A model generated the notes under the pieces. The model worked only from the letters and a program-made list of their open reading frames with translations. It searched no databases and was not told the DNA's origin. The position numbers were made by a program, and so were the translations under genes. Shown here one piece after another: positions 35,307 through 44,253 of a DNA stretch of 64,000 nucleotides. Origin of the DNA: RHKX01 sp963823565 (lineage in GTDB: Bacteria; Actinomycetota; Thermoleophilia; Solirubrobacterales; 70-9); the NCBI GenBank assembly GCA_963823565.1, contig CAWGLR010000003.1:992001-1056000 (forward strand). The letters are read 5' to 3'. Every line of letters begins with the position of its first letter. The first letter of the stretch is position 1.

Positions 35307-36728
35307 ATGGCCAGCTCGGGCTCAGCGCGCCTCGCCGCGCCCGCAGGGGCGTCCCCGGCCGAGCGCGCCGAGCTCGGCCGCGCGGCGCGCCGGCAAGTCC
35401 CGCGCTCCGCCCACGCGGACTGGGAGCCGGCCGCGGGTCGCGAGGACCCGGTCGAGCTGCTCCGGCGCGAGTCCGCCGATCGGCTCCAGGACCTGCTGCC
35501 GCTGCGCTGGGAGCGGATGCTGACCTCGCCGTTCGCGTTCTACCGGGGGAGCGCCGCCCTGATGGGGGCCGACCTGGCCGGGACCCCTGCCACCGGGCTG
35601 CGGGCCCAGCTCTGCGGCGACGCCCACCTCTCGAACTTCGGCGGGTTCGGCGCGCCCGACCGCCGCCTCGTCTTCGACGTCAACGACTTCGACGAGACGC
35701 TGGTCGGCCCGTGGGAATGGGACGTCAAGCGGCTTGCCGCGAGCTTCGAGATCGCCGCCCGCGAGCGCGACTTCAAGCGCAAGCGCGCGCGGTCGGCGGT
35801 CACCGCCGCGGTCCGCGCCTACCGGGAGACGATGCGGCGGCTCGCCGAGTTCGGGAATCTCGAGGTCTGGTACGTGCGGCTCGACCTCGGGCAGATCCTC
35901 GGCGACCACGGCGGCGAGGTGACCGCGAGCGCCCGCGACGACTTCCGCGCGACGATCGAGAAGGCGAAGTCCAAGGACCGGATGCGTGCGTTCGAGAAGC
36001 TCGTGGAGCGGCGGGACGGGCGGCTCCGCTTCGTCTCGGACCCGCCGTTGATCGTCCCGTTCGAGGACGTGATGGACGCCGCCCGCGCCGCCCGCGCCGA
36101 CGAGGACATCGCTCGCGTCATCACCTCCTACCGCCGCACGCTCGCGCCCGAGCACCGGCGCCTGCTCGAGGGCTACCGCTACGTCCACGGCGCCCGCAAG
36201 GTCGTCGGCGTCGGCAGCGTCGGCACCCGGACCTCCGTCGCGCTCTTCGTCGGCCGCGACGAGGAGGACCCGCTGATCCTGCAGATCAAGGAGGCGGGGC
36301 CGTCGGCGCTCGCTCCGTACCTCGGCGGCGCCGGGAGGGGCCACCAGGGGAAGAGGGTCGTCGAGGGCCAGCGGCTGATGCAGGCGACCGGCGACATCCT
36401 TCTCGGCTGGATGACCGCGCCCGACGCCGACGGAGTTGAGCGCCAGTACTACGTGCGCCAGCTCTGGGACCAGAAGGCCTCGGCGCGGCCCGATCGCATG
36501 GACCCGCCGCGGATGGAGGCCTACGCGCGGATGTGCGGCGTGACGCTCGCGCGGGCCCACGCCCGCAGCGGCGACCGGATGGCGATCGCCGCCTATCTCG
36601 GCTCGGGGACCGCGTTCGAAGACGCGGTCGCGCGGTTCGCCGAGCTCTACGCCGAGCAGAACGAGCGCGACTACGCGGCGATGCGGAGCGCGGTCGGCGA
36701 GGGAACGCTCTCGGCCGAGCACGGCTGA
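35307..36728 (+). CDS. DUF2252 family protein
   Basis: 473 residues from the ATG at 35307. The core has RWERMLTSPFAFYRGSAALM, LRAQLCGDAHLSNFGGFGAP, LVFDVNDFDETLVGPWEWDV and KRLAASFEIA, the defining stretch of DUF2252, which resembles a kinase-like fold (GDAHLSNF and DVNDFDE stand where catalytic-loop and metal-binding motifs of aminoglycoside-type kinases lie). Later: YYVRQLWDQKASA. Soluble, no signal. Function is not established for the family. Codon use and length are normal. Confidence 0.85.
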   Translation: MASSGSARLAAPAGASPAERAELGRAARRQVPRSAHADWEPAAGREDPVELLRRESADRLQDLLPLRWERMLTSPFAFYRGSAALMGADLAGTPATGLRAQLCGDAHLSNFGGFGAPDRRLVFDVNDFDETLVGPWEWDVKRLAASFEIAARERDFKRKRARSAVTAAVRAYRETMRRLAEFGNLEVWYVRLDLGQILGDHGGEVTASARDDFRATIEKAKSKDRMRAFEKLVERRDGRLRFVSDPPLIVPFEDVMDAARAARADEDIARVITSYRRTLAPEHRRLLEGYRYVHGARKVVGVGSVGTRTSVALFVGRDEEDPLILQIKEAGPSALAPYLGGAGRGHQGKRVVEGQRLMQATGDILLGWMTAPDADGVERQYYVRQLWDQKASARPDRMDPPRMEAYARMCGVTLARAHARSGDRMAIAAYLGSGTAFEDAVARFAELYAEQNERDYAAMRSAVGEGTLSAEHG

Positions 36729-36778
36729 GGGAGCGCCTCGCGGTTTGCGGAAGGCCGGCCGGGGGCACGTCGAACCCG

Positions 36779-37291
36779 ATGGCGCCCCTGCAAGCGGTCC
36801 AGGAGCAGTTCGAGGACTACGACCCCGGAAGCAGGCGCAAGCCGCTCGGGCCGTATGCCGTTCTCACGACCGCGTTCGCGGTCGGCTTCGGCGCGGCCGT
36901 CGGCGCGGCGGTTCGCGGGCGCGGAGGCCTGCCGCAGGGCTACTCGGTCCTCGACATCGTCACCACCGGCGTCGCCACCCACAAGATCTCGCGGCTGATC
37001 ACCAAGGACAAGGTGACCGCGTTCGCACGGGCCCCGTTCGTCACCTACCAGGAGCCCGCCGGGCAGGGCGAGGTCGAGGAGGCGCCGCGCGGCGACGGTC
37101 TGCGCTACGCCGTCGGCGAGCTGCTCGTCTGCCCCTACTGTGTCGGGCAGTGGGTGGTCGGGGCGCTCGCCGCCGGGATGATCGGCGCGCCGGAGGCGAC
37201 CCGGCTGATCACCTACATGTACACGGCCCACGCGGTCGCCGACTTCCTGCAGATCGGCTACCGGGCCGGCGGCGACGCGCTCTCCGGCTAG
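36779..37291 (+). CDS. DUF1360 family membrane protein
   Basis: 170 residues from an ATG at 36779. Short soluble lead, then helices around 27-45 and 128-150. The family stretch is LDIVTTGVATHKISRLITKD, followed by GELLVCPYCVGQWVVGALAA with a Cys-x-x-Cys, and a final helix with TAHAVADFLQ. DUF1360 proteins occur in spore formers and actinobacteria without a known role. It lies 50 bases after DUF2252 on the same strand. Confidence 0.8.
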   Translation: MAPLQAVQEQFEDYDPGSRRKPLGPYAVLTTAFAVGFGAAVGAAVRGRGGLPQGYSVLDIVTTGVATHKISRLITKDKVTAFARAPFVTYQEPAGQGEVEEAPRGDGLRYAVGELLVCPYCVGQWVVGALAAGMIGAPEATRLITYMYTAHAVADFLQIGYRAGGDALSG

Positions 37292-37345
37292 TCGCGCCGG
37301 GTCGCGCCGACCGGCTCGAACCGTGGCCGCCGCTACCCTCGACTC

Positions 37346-38301
37346 ATGGATCAGGGAGAGCTGAACCACGCCGTTGCGGCGGTCGTCAACGACTGCCTCG
37401 GCGTCCGCGCGGGGGAGAGCGTCCTCGTCGTCGCCAACCCAGCGACCCTCGGGCTCGGCGAGCGCCTCCGCGGCGAGGCCGGCCGCGCCGGCGCCGACGC
37501 GGTGCTGGCGCTGATGGCCGAGCGCGCCTCCCACGCGGGCGAGCCGTCACCGCCGGTGGCCGCGGCGATGGCGGCCGCCGACGTCGTCCTCGCGCCGACC
37601 ATGCAGTCGCTGTCGCACACCGCGGCGCGCAAGGCGGCATCGGCGGCGGGGGCGCGAATCGCGACGCTGCCCGGCGTCACCGAGGAGCTCCTCGCGCGGG
37701 TGATGTCCGCCGACATGGCCGAGCTGCGGCGCCGCGGCCACGCGATCGCCGACGCGCTCAGTGCCGGCGCCGAGGCGCGGATCACGTGTCCCAACGGATC
37801 CGACCTCCGGCTCGGCCTCGAGGGCCGCACCGCGATCCCCGACGCCGGCGAGCTGACCGAGCGCGGCGCCTTCGGCAACCTGCCCTGCGGCGAGGGGTTC
37901 ATCTCGCCCGACGATCGCGCGTGCGAGGGCACGCTGGTCGTCGACGGCACGATCGCCTCGATCGGCCAGGTCTCCGAGCCGGTCCGGCTGACGGTGGCCG
38001 GCGGCATCCTCACCGAGGCGAGCGGGGGGAGGGCGCCGCCCTGATGGAGCTGCTGACCGCGCACGGTCCCGAGGGGGCGACGATCGCCGAGCTCGGCATC
38101 GGCACGAACGAGAAGGCGCAGCTGACCGGGAACGTGATCGAGGACGAGAAGCTGCTCGGCACCGCGCACGTCGCCTTCGGCGCCTCCGAGGCGATCGGCG
38201 GCCGGATCCAGGTCCCGGTGCACCTCGACTGCGTCGTGCTGCGGCCGACCGTGACGATCGACGGTGCCGAGATCGTCCGCGACGGGGAGCTCCTGCTCTG
38301 A
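37346..38301 (+). pseudogene. Aminopeptidase (M29/AmpS-like), frameshifted in a G run
   Basis: The first 230 residues are in frame from 37346: LGVRAGESVLVVANPATLGL, ADVVLAPTMQSLSHTAARKA, ITCPNGSDLRLGLEG and GAFGNLPCGEGFISP. The frame then reaches TGA at 38042. The expected continuation EGAALMELLTAHG, LAELGIGTNEKA-like AELGIGTNEKAQLTGN and EDEKLLGTAHVAFGASE lies one frame over and ends at 38301. The break is at GGGGGG, 38024-38029; seven Gs would restore the frame. The family is called leucyl aminopeptidase (aminopeptidase T). Probably an assembly indel or a slippage-prone tract. Confidence 0.75.
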
Positions 38302-39203
38302 CCGCGGCAGGGCGGCCGCGGCTGCTCGCGGTCCCGAACGTCTCGGAGGCGGCCGATCCGGAGGCGCTCGGGCGGATCGAGTCGATCCTCGCGGGCGAGC
38401 CCGTCGCGCTCCTCGACCGCCACTCCGACGCCGTCCACAACCGGACGGTGCTGACCCTGGCCGGCACCGGGCCGGAGCTGGTGCGAGCGCTCCGCGACCT
38501 CGCCCGCGCCGCGATGGAGGCGATCGACATCAGCCGCCAGCGCGGCGCCCATCCCCGGATCGGAGCGCTCGACGTCTGCCCGGTGGTCTGGCACCGCGAC
38601 GACCTCCGCGACGAGGCGACCGAGTCGGCCCTGGCGGTCGCCGAGCAGCTCGCCTCGCTCGGGCTGCCGGTGTTCCTCTACGGCGAGCTAGCGGCGTCGC
38701 CCGAGCGCGCCGAGCGCGCATTCTTCCGCCGCGGCGGGGACGTCGAGCTCGCGCGGCGGATGCGTTCGGGCGAGCTCGAGCCCGACCTCGGCCCGACGTG
38801 GCCCCACCCGACCGCGGGCGCGGTGCTCGTGACCGCCCGGCGGCCGCTGGCGGCGTTCAACGTCGAGCTCGAGGGACTCACGATCGCGGCCGGCGAGCGC
38901 GTCGCCGCGTCGCTCCGCGAGGCCGGCGGCGGCCCCGAGGGGGTCCGCGCGATCGCCATCGACCTCGGCGGCGGGCGGGTCCAGGTCTCGACCAACGTCC
39001 ACGATCCGTTGGGGGTCACGCTCGGCGAGATCGTCGAGCACGTCCGCGCCCTCGCCGCGCCGGAGGACGGCGTGCCGGTCGAGGCGGAGCTCGTCGGCCT
39101 CGTTCCCGCCGCCGCGCTCGACGGCTATCCCGAGGACGTGCCGATCCGCGACGACCCGCACGCGCGGACGATCGAGGCGCGGCTCGCGGCGCTCGGCGGC
39201 TGA
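38298..39203 (+). CDS. ftcD: Glutamate formimidoyltransferase
   Basis: About 301 residues. The conserved start PRLLAVPNVSEAADPEAL needs translation from near 38298, where no ATG, GTG or TTG occurs in frame. CTG at 38298 overlaps the previous TGA (CTGA) and has GGGGAG eight bases upstream, so CTG is my chosen start; the first in-frame ATG (38448) would remove conserved residues. Other family segments are LLDRHSDAVHNRTVLTLAG, RQRGAHPRIGALDVCP and PTAGAVLVTARRPLAAFNVE. The enzyme moves the formimino group between glutamate and tetrahydrofolate in histidine breakdown. Only the transferase half is present, as usual outside mammals. Confidence 0.85.
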   Translation: MTAAGRPRLLAVPNVSEAADPEALGRIESILAGEPVALLDRHSDAVHNRTVLTLAGTGPELVRALRDLARAAMEAIDISRQRGAHPRIGALDVCPVVWHRDDLRDEATESALAVAEQLASLGLPVFLYGELAASPERAERAFFRRGGDVELARRMRSGELEPDLGPTWPHPTAGAVLVTARRPLAAFNVELEGLTIAAGERVAASLREAGGGPEGVRAIAIDLGGGRVQVSTNVHDPLGVTLGEIVEHVRALAAPEDGVPVEAELVGLVPAAALDGYPEDVPIRDDPHARTIEARLAALGG

Positions 39204-39235
39204 GGCAAGCGCGGTCATCTAGGCTTCGCCCCGCG

Positions 39236-39652
39236 ATGCCCGGCAACCAGAAACCGCGCACCCGCAAGCACCGCGGCACCCAGACGGGGAGCATCTCCCG
39301 CGCCCAGCGCTCGCGGCCGCGCAGCCGCCAGGAGGCGATGGCACAGGCTCGCACCAAGCGCGGCCAGGGCGGCGCCAAGCGCTCCCAGCCGGTCGATCGC
39401 CGTGCGATCCCGCCGACTTGGCGCGGCGCGGTCATCCGCGGCCTGCTCATCGCGGCGGCGCTGTTCCCGATCTCGGTGCTCGTGCTCGGGGAGAAGCCGG
39501 CGCAGGCGGCGGTTCTGAGCGTGATCGCGGCCGGACTCTACATCCCGCTCGGCTACTGGACCGAGCAGCTCATGCATCGCCGCTACCTGCAGAAGGCCGC
39601 CCGGGAGCGCGCTCAGCAGGCGGCTCAGAACGGCAAGCGCAAGGGCGGCTGA
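39236..39652 (+). CDS. Small basic membrane protein of unknown function
   Basis: 138 residues from the ATG at 39236. The first 58 residues are strongly basic and polar (KPRTRKHRGTQTGSISRAQR), then two helices, VIRGLLIAAALFPISVLVLG and AAVLSVIAAGLYIPLGYWTE, and a charged end rich in Lys/Arg/Gln. The topology suggests both ends inside. Such proteins are common and uncharacterised in high-GC actinobacteria. Two bases separate it from the MBL gene. Confidence 0.7.
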   Translation: MPGNQKPRTRKHRGTQTGSISRAQRSRPRSRQEAMAQARTKRGQGGAKRSQPVDRRAIPPTWRGAVIRGLLIAAALFPISVLVLGEKPAQAAVLSVIAAGLYIPLGYWTEQLMHRRYLQKAARERAQQAAQNGKRKGG

Positions 39653-39653
39653 G

Positions 39654-40292
39654 GTGGACGTCCGCGCGTTCACCGTCGGCCCGGTCGCGGAGAACTCCTA
39701 CATCTTCCGTCGCGACGGGGCGAGCGAGGCACTGATCGTCGATCCCGGCGACGAGGCGCCGCTGCTGCTCGGGGCGATCGAGAAGCTCGAGCTCGACCTG
39801 AAGGCGATCCTGCTCACCCACACGCACTTCGACCACGTCGGCGCCGTCGCTCCGGTCGCCCGCGAGACCGGAGCGCCCGTCTACTGCCCCGAGATCGAGG
39901 TGCCGGTGCTCGGAGACATCATGAGCTTCGTCCCCTGGCCGGGCTTCGGCCCGTACGAGAGCTGGGACGCCGAGGAGACGGTGTCGGGCGGCGAGCGCCT
40001 GGAGCTGGCCGGCTTCGAGATCGACGTCCTCTTCACCCCCGGCCACAGCCCGGGCCACGTCACCTACTCGGTCCCGGACGAGGCGGCGCTGTTCAGCGGC
40101 GACGTTCTCTTCCAGGGGTCGGTCGGCAGGGTCGACCTGCCCGGCGGCGACTGGCCGACCCTGGCCGACAGCCTGCGGACGCTCGTCGAGGGCCACCCGC
40201 CGGAAACGACCGTGTACCCGGGACACATGGGGATCACGACGCTGGGCGCCGAGCGGGATAGCAACCCGTTCCTCGCCGAGCTCTCGGCCTGA
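39654..40292 (+). CDS. MBL-fold hydrolase (glyoxalase II-like)
   Basis: 212 residues from a GTG. Motifs: YIFRRDGASEALIVDPGDEA, LLTHTHFDHVGAV, FTPGHSPGHVTYSV, SGDVLFQGSVGRVDLPGGD and VYPGHMGITTLGAERDSNPF. This is the compact YcbL/glyoxalase II-like type that binds two metals and cleaves thioesters. Cytosolic. Its stop is in the same frame as the next gene, thirteen bases before the presumed ATC start of the EamA transporter. Confidence 0.85.
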   Translation: MDVRAFTVGPVAENSYIFRRDGASEALIVDPGDEAPLLLGAIEKLELDLKAILLTHTHFDHVGAVAPVARETGAPVYCPEIEVPVLGDIMSFVPWPGFGPYESWDAEETVSGGERLELAGFEIDVLFTPGHSPGHVTYSVPDEAALFSGDVLFQGSVGRVDLPGGDWPTLADSLRTLVEGHPPETTVYPGHMGITTLGAERDSNPFLAELSA

Positions 40293-40304
40293 CGGACGGC
40301 CGCC

Positions 40305-41144
40305 ATCCTCGCGATCGCCCTCGCCCTTGGCTCCTCTGCCTGCTACGGCGTCTCCAACTTCGTCGGTCCGCAGCTCTCGAAGCGGCACACGGTGGTCGCC
40401 GTCCTGCTGGTCTCCCAGCTCGCCGCCCTGCTCGCCTGCGCGCTCTACGTCCTCGCCGACGGCGCCCCGGCGCTCTCGGGCGGGAACACGGCGGTCGCGG
40501 CGCTGGCCGGGGTCGGCAACGCCGGCGGCCTGATCGGCTTCTACAAGGCCGCCGAGCTCGGGCCGCTCAGCGTTGCCGCTCCGATCGGCGCGCTCGGGGC
40601 GATCGTCCCCGTCGTCTGGGACCTCTTCGAGGGGGTCGGGCTCACCGCGACCGAGGCCGCGGGGATCGCGCTGGCGCTCGGCGGCGCCTCGCTCGCCGCC
40701 CGGACCACGCCGTCGGAGGAGATCGAGTACGTCGACCCGCGCGCCAGCGTGCTCTGGGCGGCGGCCTCGGCGTGCTTCTTCGGGATCTTCCTCACCGCCC
40801 TGCCGCACGCCAGCGACGATGGCCGCGCCTGGTCCCTACTCGACGCGCGGATCGCGCTCGTCGCGATCGTCGCGCTCTGGGCCGGCCGCCGGATCGCCTC
40901 GATGCGCCCGCCCCCGGGGGCGCTGCCGCTGCTGGCGATCCCCGGCCTGCTTCTGGTCGCCGGCACCGTCCTCTACACGGTCGCCGCCGACCACGGGCAG
41001 CTCTCGATCGTCTCCGTGCTGGGCTCGCTGTTCCCGGTGTTCACGGTCGCGCTCGCGGCCCTGCTGCTCGGCGAGCGCCTCTCACGCGCCCAGTCCGCGG
41101 GCGTCGCGACGGCGCTCGGCGGCATCGTCCTGATCGCGCTCTGA
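40305..41144 (+). CDS. EamA/DMT-family transporter, no canonical start codon
   Basis: Ten helices expected; with the ATC at 40305 as first codon the product is 279 residues and the first helix (LAIALALGSSACYGVSNFVG) is complete. The frame upstream is closed by the TGA at 40290. The first ATG/GTG/TTG in frame is 40392, which would cut off that helix. EamA features: two five-helix repeats, AGVGNAGGLIGFYKAAELGP, SVAAPIGALGAIVPVVWDLF and ILLGERLSRAQSAG-type end. Family members export amino acids or metabolites. Start at ATC is inference. Confidence 0.75.
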   Translation: MLAIALALGSSACYGVSNFVGPQLSKRHTVVAVLLVSQLAALLACALYVLADGAPALSGGNTAVAALAGVGNAGGLIGFYKAAELGPLSVAAPIGALGAIVPVVWDLFEGVGLTATEAAGIALALGGASLAARTTPSEEIEYVDPRASVLWAAASACFFGIFLTALPHASDDGRAWSLLDARIALVAIVALWAGRRIASMRPPPGALPLLAIPGLLLVAGTVLYTVAADHGQLSIVSVLGSLFPVFTVALAALLLGERLSRAQSAGVATALGGIVLIAL

Positions 41145-41169
41145 GCGCGGGGCGCTAGGGTCGCGCGCG

Positions 41170-42414
41170 ATGGCCTCCGACTTCCAGGCGCCCCGCGGCA
41201 CGTTCGACCTCCTCCCCGAGCAGGAGGAGGCGCGCGAGCGGGTGATGGCGCACGCGCGCGAGCTCCTCGGCCGCGCCGGCTACGGCCGGATCGAGACGCC
41301 GGCCTTCGAGGACACGTCCCTGTTCGCGCGCGGAGTCGGCGAGGCGACCGACATCGTCCGCAAGGAGATGTTCACCTTCGAGGACGCGGGCGGACGCTCG
41401 GTGACGCTGCGCCCGGAGGGGACGGCGCCGATCTGCCGGGCCTACGCCGAGCACGGGATGCACCGGCTGCCGCAGCCGGTGAAGCTCTGGTACGCGGGCC
41501 CGTTCTTCCGCTACGAGAAGCCGCAGGAGGGCCGCTTCCGCGAGTTCAACCAGATCGGGGCCGAGGCGATGGGCTCGTCCTCGACCCTCGTCGACGCGGA
41601 GCTGATCGTCCTCCTCGACGAGCTCCTGCGCGGGCTCGGGATCGAGGAGCTGCGCCTCCACCTCTCGTCGCTCGGCTCGGCGGACGCGCGGGCCGCCTAC
41701 CGCGAGGAGCTGCGGTCGTTCCTGCGCGGCCGCGAGGACCAGCTCTCGGACGAGGTCCGGGCCCGGATCGATACCAACCCGATGCGGGCGTTCGACTCCG
41801 ACCACGCCGGCACCCGCGCGGCGATGGCGGAGGCGCCGACGATGCTCGAGCGGCTCGACGGCGAGGACGCCGAGCACTTCGCCGCGGTCCGTGAGCTCCT
41901 CGACACGGCGGGGATCGCCTACGTCGTCGACCCGACCCTGGTGCGCGGCCTCGACTACTACAACCGCACCGTCTTCGAGTTCAGCTGCGACCGCCTCGGG
42001 GCGCAGTCGGGGATCGGCGGCGGCGGCCGCTATGACGGCCTCGTCGAGCTGCTCGGCGGCCCGGCTACCCCGGCATGCGGATGGGCCGCCGGCATCGAGC
42101 GCATCCTGCTCGCGATGGGCGTCTCCGGCGGCGACCGGGAGATGGAGGCCTTCGTCGTCTCCGTCGACCGCCGCGCCGAGGCCTTCGAGCTGGTGCGGCG
42201 CCTGCGGCGCGACGGCATCCGCGCGGAGCTCGACCTCGCCGAGCGCAGCTTCAAGGGCCAGATGAAGTCGGCCGACCGCTCGGGCGCCCGGTTCGCGGCG
42301 ATCCTCGAGGGGGATGGCACCGCGAAGCTCCGGGACATGAGCAGCGGCGAGCAGCGCGAGGTCGCGGGCGACGCGCTCGCCGGCGAGCTCCGCGCGGCGC
42401 TCGGGCAGAGCTGA
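41170..42414 (+). CDS. hisS: Histidyl-tRNA synthetase
   Basis: 414 residues. Class II synthetase: motif 1 around GYGRIETPAFEDTSLFARGV, motif 2 FRYEKPQEGRFREFNQIG, the histidine-specific segments LVRGLDYYNRTVFEF and GGGGRYDGLVELLGG, motif 3 CGWAAGIERILLAMG, then a C-terminal anticodon domain (SFKGQMKSADRSGARFAAIL). Charges tRNA-His in the cytosol. Followed after 30 bases by aspS, a neighbour order seen in many bacteria. Confidence 0.97.
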   Translation: MASDFQAPRGTFDLLPEQEEARERVMAHARELLGRAGYGRIETPAFEDTSLFARGVGEATDIVRKEMFTFEDAGGRSVTLRPEGTAPICRAYAEHGMHRLPQPVKLWYAGPFFRYEKPQEGRFREFNQIGAEAMGSSSTLVDAELIVLLDELLRGLGIEELRLHLSSLGSADARAAYREELRSFLRGREDQLSDEVRARIDTNPMRAFDSDHAGTRAAMAEAPTMLERLDGEDAEHFAAVRELLDTAGIAYVVDPTLVRGLDYYNRTVFEFSCDRLGAQSGIGGGGRYDGLVELLGGPATPACGWAAGIERILLAMGVSGGDREMEAFVVSVDRRAEAFELVRRLRRDGIRAELDLAERSFKGQMKSADRSGARFAAILEGDGTAKLRDMSSGEQREVAGDALAGELRAALGQS

Positions 42415-42444
42415 CCGGCGCGCTCCCTGCGACACTGCGCGACC

Positions 42445-44253
42445 GTGAGCGAGCACCCGGACACCGGCGGCATCCCGCAATTTCCCGCGCAGCGCGGCAA
42501 CCGCTACCGCGACACCTGGTGCGGCCAGGTGCTGAGCGAGCGGGCGGGGAGCGATGTTCGCCTGGCCGGCTGGGTCAACCGGCGCCGCGACCACGGCGGC
42601 CTGATCTTCATCGACCTCCGCGACCGCACCGGCGTGGTCCAGCTCGTCTTCGATCCCGACGAGTCCGCCGAGGCGCTTGCGCTCGGGCACCGGCTGCGCT
42701 CGGAGGACGTCCTCACGGTTGCCGGAAGGGTGGTCGAGCGCGACCCCGAGCAGGTCAACCCCGAGATCCCGACCGGCGCCTACGAGGTCCGCGTCGCGGA
42801 CGCGGAACTGCTCTCCGACGCGGAGACGCCGCCGTTCCAGATCGAGGGCAAGGGCTCCTCGGAGGCGGGCGAGGAGACGCGCCTGCGCTACCGCTACCTC
42901 GACCTCCGCCGGGAGGCGATGCAGGAGGCGATCCGCACCCGCGCGCTGCTGGTCCGGGCGATGCGCGAGGCGCTCGACGCCGAGGGCTTCATCGAGATCG
43001 AGACGCCGGTGCTGACCCGCTCGACCCCCGAGGGCGCGCGCGACTTCCTCGTGCCGAGCCGCCTCCAGCAGGGCTCGTTCTACGCGCTGCCGCAGTCGCC
43101 GCAGCTCTTCAAGCAGCTCTTGATGGTCGGCGGGTTCGAGCGCTACTACCAGATCGCCCGCTGCTTCCGGGACGAGGACCTGCGGGCCGACCGCCAGCCC
43201 GACTTCACCCAGCTCGACATCGAGCTGTCCTTCGTCGAGGCCGACGACGTGATCGACACGAACGAGCGGATGATGCGTCACGTCCTCGCCGTCGCCGGGG
43301 TCGACGTCGAGCTGCCGATCGAGCGGATCTCGCACGCCGACGCCGTCTCCCGCTTCGGCACCGACCGCCCCGACACGCGCTTCGGGATGGAGCTCGTCGA
43401 GCTCTCCGAGGAGCTCGCCGAGACCGAGTTCCGGGTCTTCCGCGGGACGATCGACGGCGGCGGCGTCGTCAAGGGGATGAACTGCGGGTCCCGGGAGCTG
43501 CCGCGGGCGCAGCTCGACGGGCTGATCTCCGAGGCGCAGGAGCTTGGCGCCAAGGGGCTCGTCTGGGCCTTCCGCGAGGGGGACGGCTGGCGCTCGCCGA
43601 CCGCGAAGTTCCTCACCGCCGAGGAGCTCGCCGCACTGAACTCGGCCCTGGGAGCCGAGGAGGGCGACCTGCTCCTGCTCGTCGCCGACCGGCCGGCGGT
43701 CGCCAACCGCGTGCTCGGGACCCTGCGCACGCGGCTGGCCGAGCGCTGGGGCGAGATCACGGACGGCTCGCACTCGTTCTGCTGGATCGTCGACTGGCCG
43801 CTCGTCGAGTGGAACGAGGACGAGGGGCGCTGGGACGCGCTGCATCATCCGTTCGTCGCCTTCGAGGGGGAGCTCGACCCCGACGACCCCGGCGCGGCCC
43901 GCGCCCTCGCCTACGACCTCGTCTGGAACGGGTGGGAGATCGGCGGCGGCTCGATCCGCAACAGCGACCCCGATGCGCAGGAGCGCGTGCTCGCCGTGCT
44001 CGGGATCGATCACGACGAGGCCGAGGCCCGCTTCGGGTTCCTGCTCGAGGCGCTCCGCTTCGGCGCGCCGCCCCACGGCGGGATCGCCTACGGGATCGAC
44101 CGGATCGCGGCGCTCGCGACCGGGGCGGACTCGATCCGCGACGTCATCGCCTTCCCGAAGACCGCCTCCGGCGGCGACCCGCTCACCGGCGCCCCGGCGC
44201 CGGTCGACGCGCGTCAGCTCCGCGAGCTCGGCATCGCCTCCGCGCGGACATGA
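42445..44253 (+). CDS. aspS: Aspartyl-tRNA synthetase (bacterial type, probably non-discriminating)
   Basis: 602 residues from a GTG. OB-fold anticodon domain with GWVNRRRDHGGLIFIDLRDR, catalytic motif 2 CFRDEDLRADRQPDFTQLDI, a GAD insertion domain (about 290-410) and motif 3 GGIAYGIDRIAALA. His50 in RRRDHGG replaces the Leu found in discriminating enzymes; established work on bacterial AspRS links this His to charging of both tRNA-Asp and tRNA-Asn, so an amidotransferase route to Asn-tRNA is likely. One-base-shifted ATGA overlap with the next gene. Confidence 0.95.
   Translation: MSEHPDTGGIPQFPAQRGNRYRDTWCGQVLSERAGSDVRLAGWVNRRRDHGGLIFIDLRDRTGVVQLVFDPDESAEALALGHRLRSEDVLTVAGRVVERDPEQVNPEIPTGAYEVRVADAELLSDAETPPFQIEGKGSSEAGEETRLRYRYLDLRREAMQEAIRTRALLVRAMREALDAEGFIEIETPVLTRSTPEGARDFLVPSRLQQGSFYALPQSPQLFKQLLMVGGFERYYQIARCFRDEDLRADRQPDFTQLDIELSFVEADDVIDTNERMMRHVLAVAGVDVELPIERISHADAVSRFGTDRPDTRFGMELVELSEELAETEFRVFRGTIDGGGVVKGMNCGSRELPRAQLDGLISEAQELGAKGLVWAFREGDGWRSPTAKFLTAEELAALNSALGAEEGDLLLLVADRPAVANRVLGTLRTRLAERWGEITDGSHSFCWIVDWPLVEWNEDEGRWDALHHPFVAFEGELDPDDPGAARALAYDLVWNGWEIGGGSIRNSDPDAQERVLAVLGIDHDEAEARFGFLLEALRFGAPPHGGIAYGIDRIAALATGADSIRDVIAFPKTASGGDPLTGAPAPVDARQLRELGIASART

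Noticed and set aside
38448..39203. Short FtcD beginning at the ATG 38448
   Set aside because: It would lack about 50 conserved N-terminal residues, including PNVSE, although the upstream DNA still encodes them in frame.
41155..44076. Long minus-strand open frame opposite hisS and aspS
   Set aside because: Antisense shadow of two clear synthetase genes; composition is Arg/Glu/Leu repeats typical of such shadows. The same holds for the antisense frames opposite alaS (46968-49550) and pilB (52360-54027).
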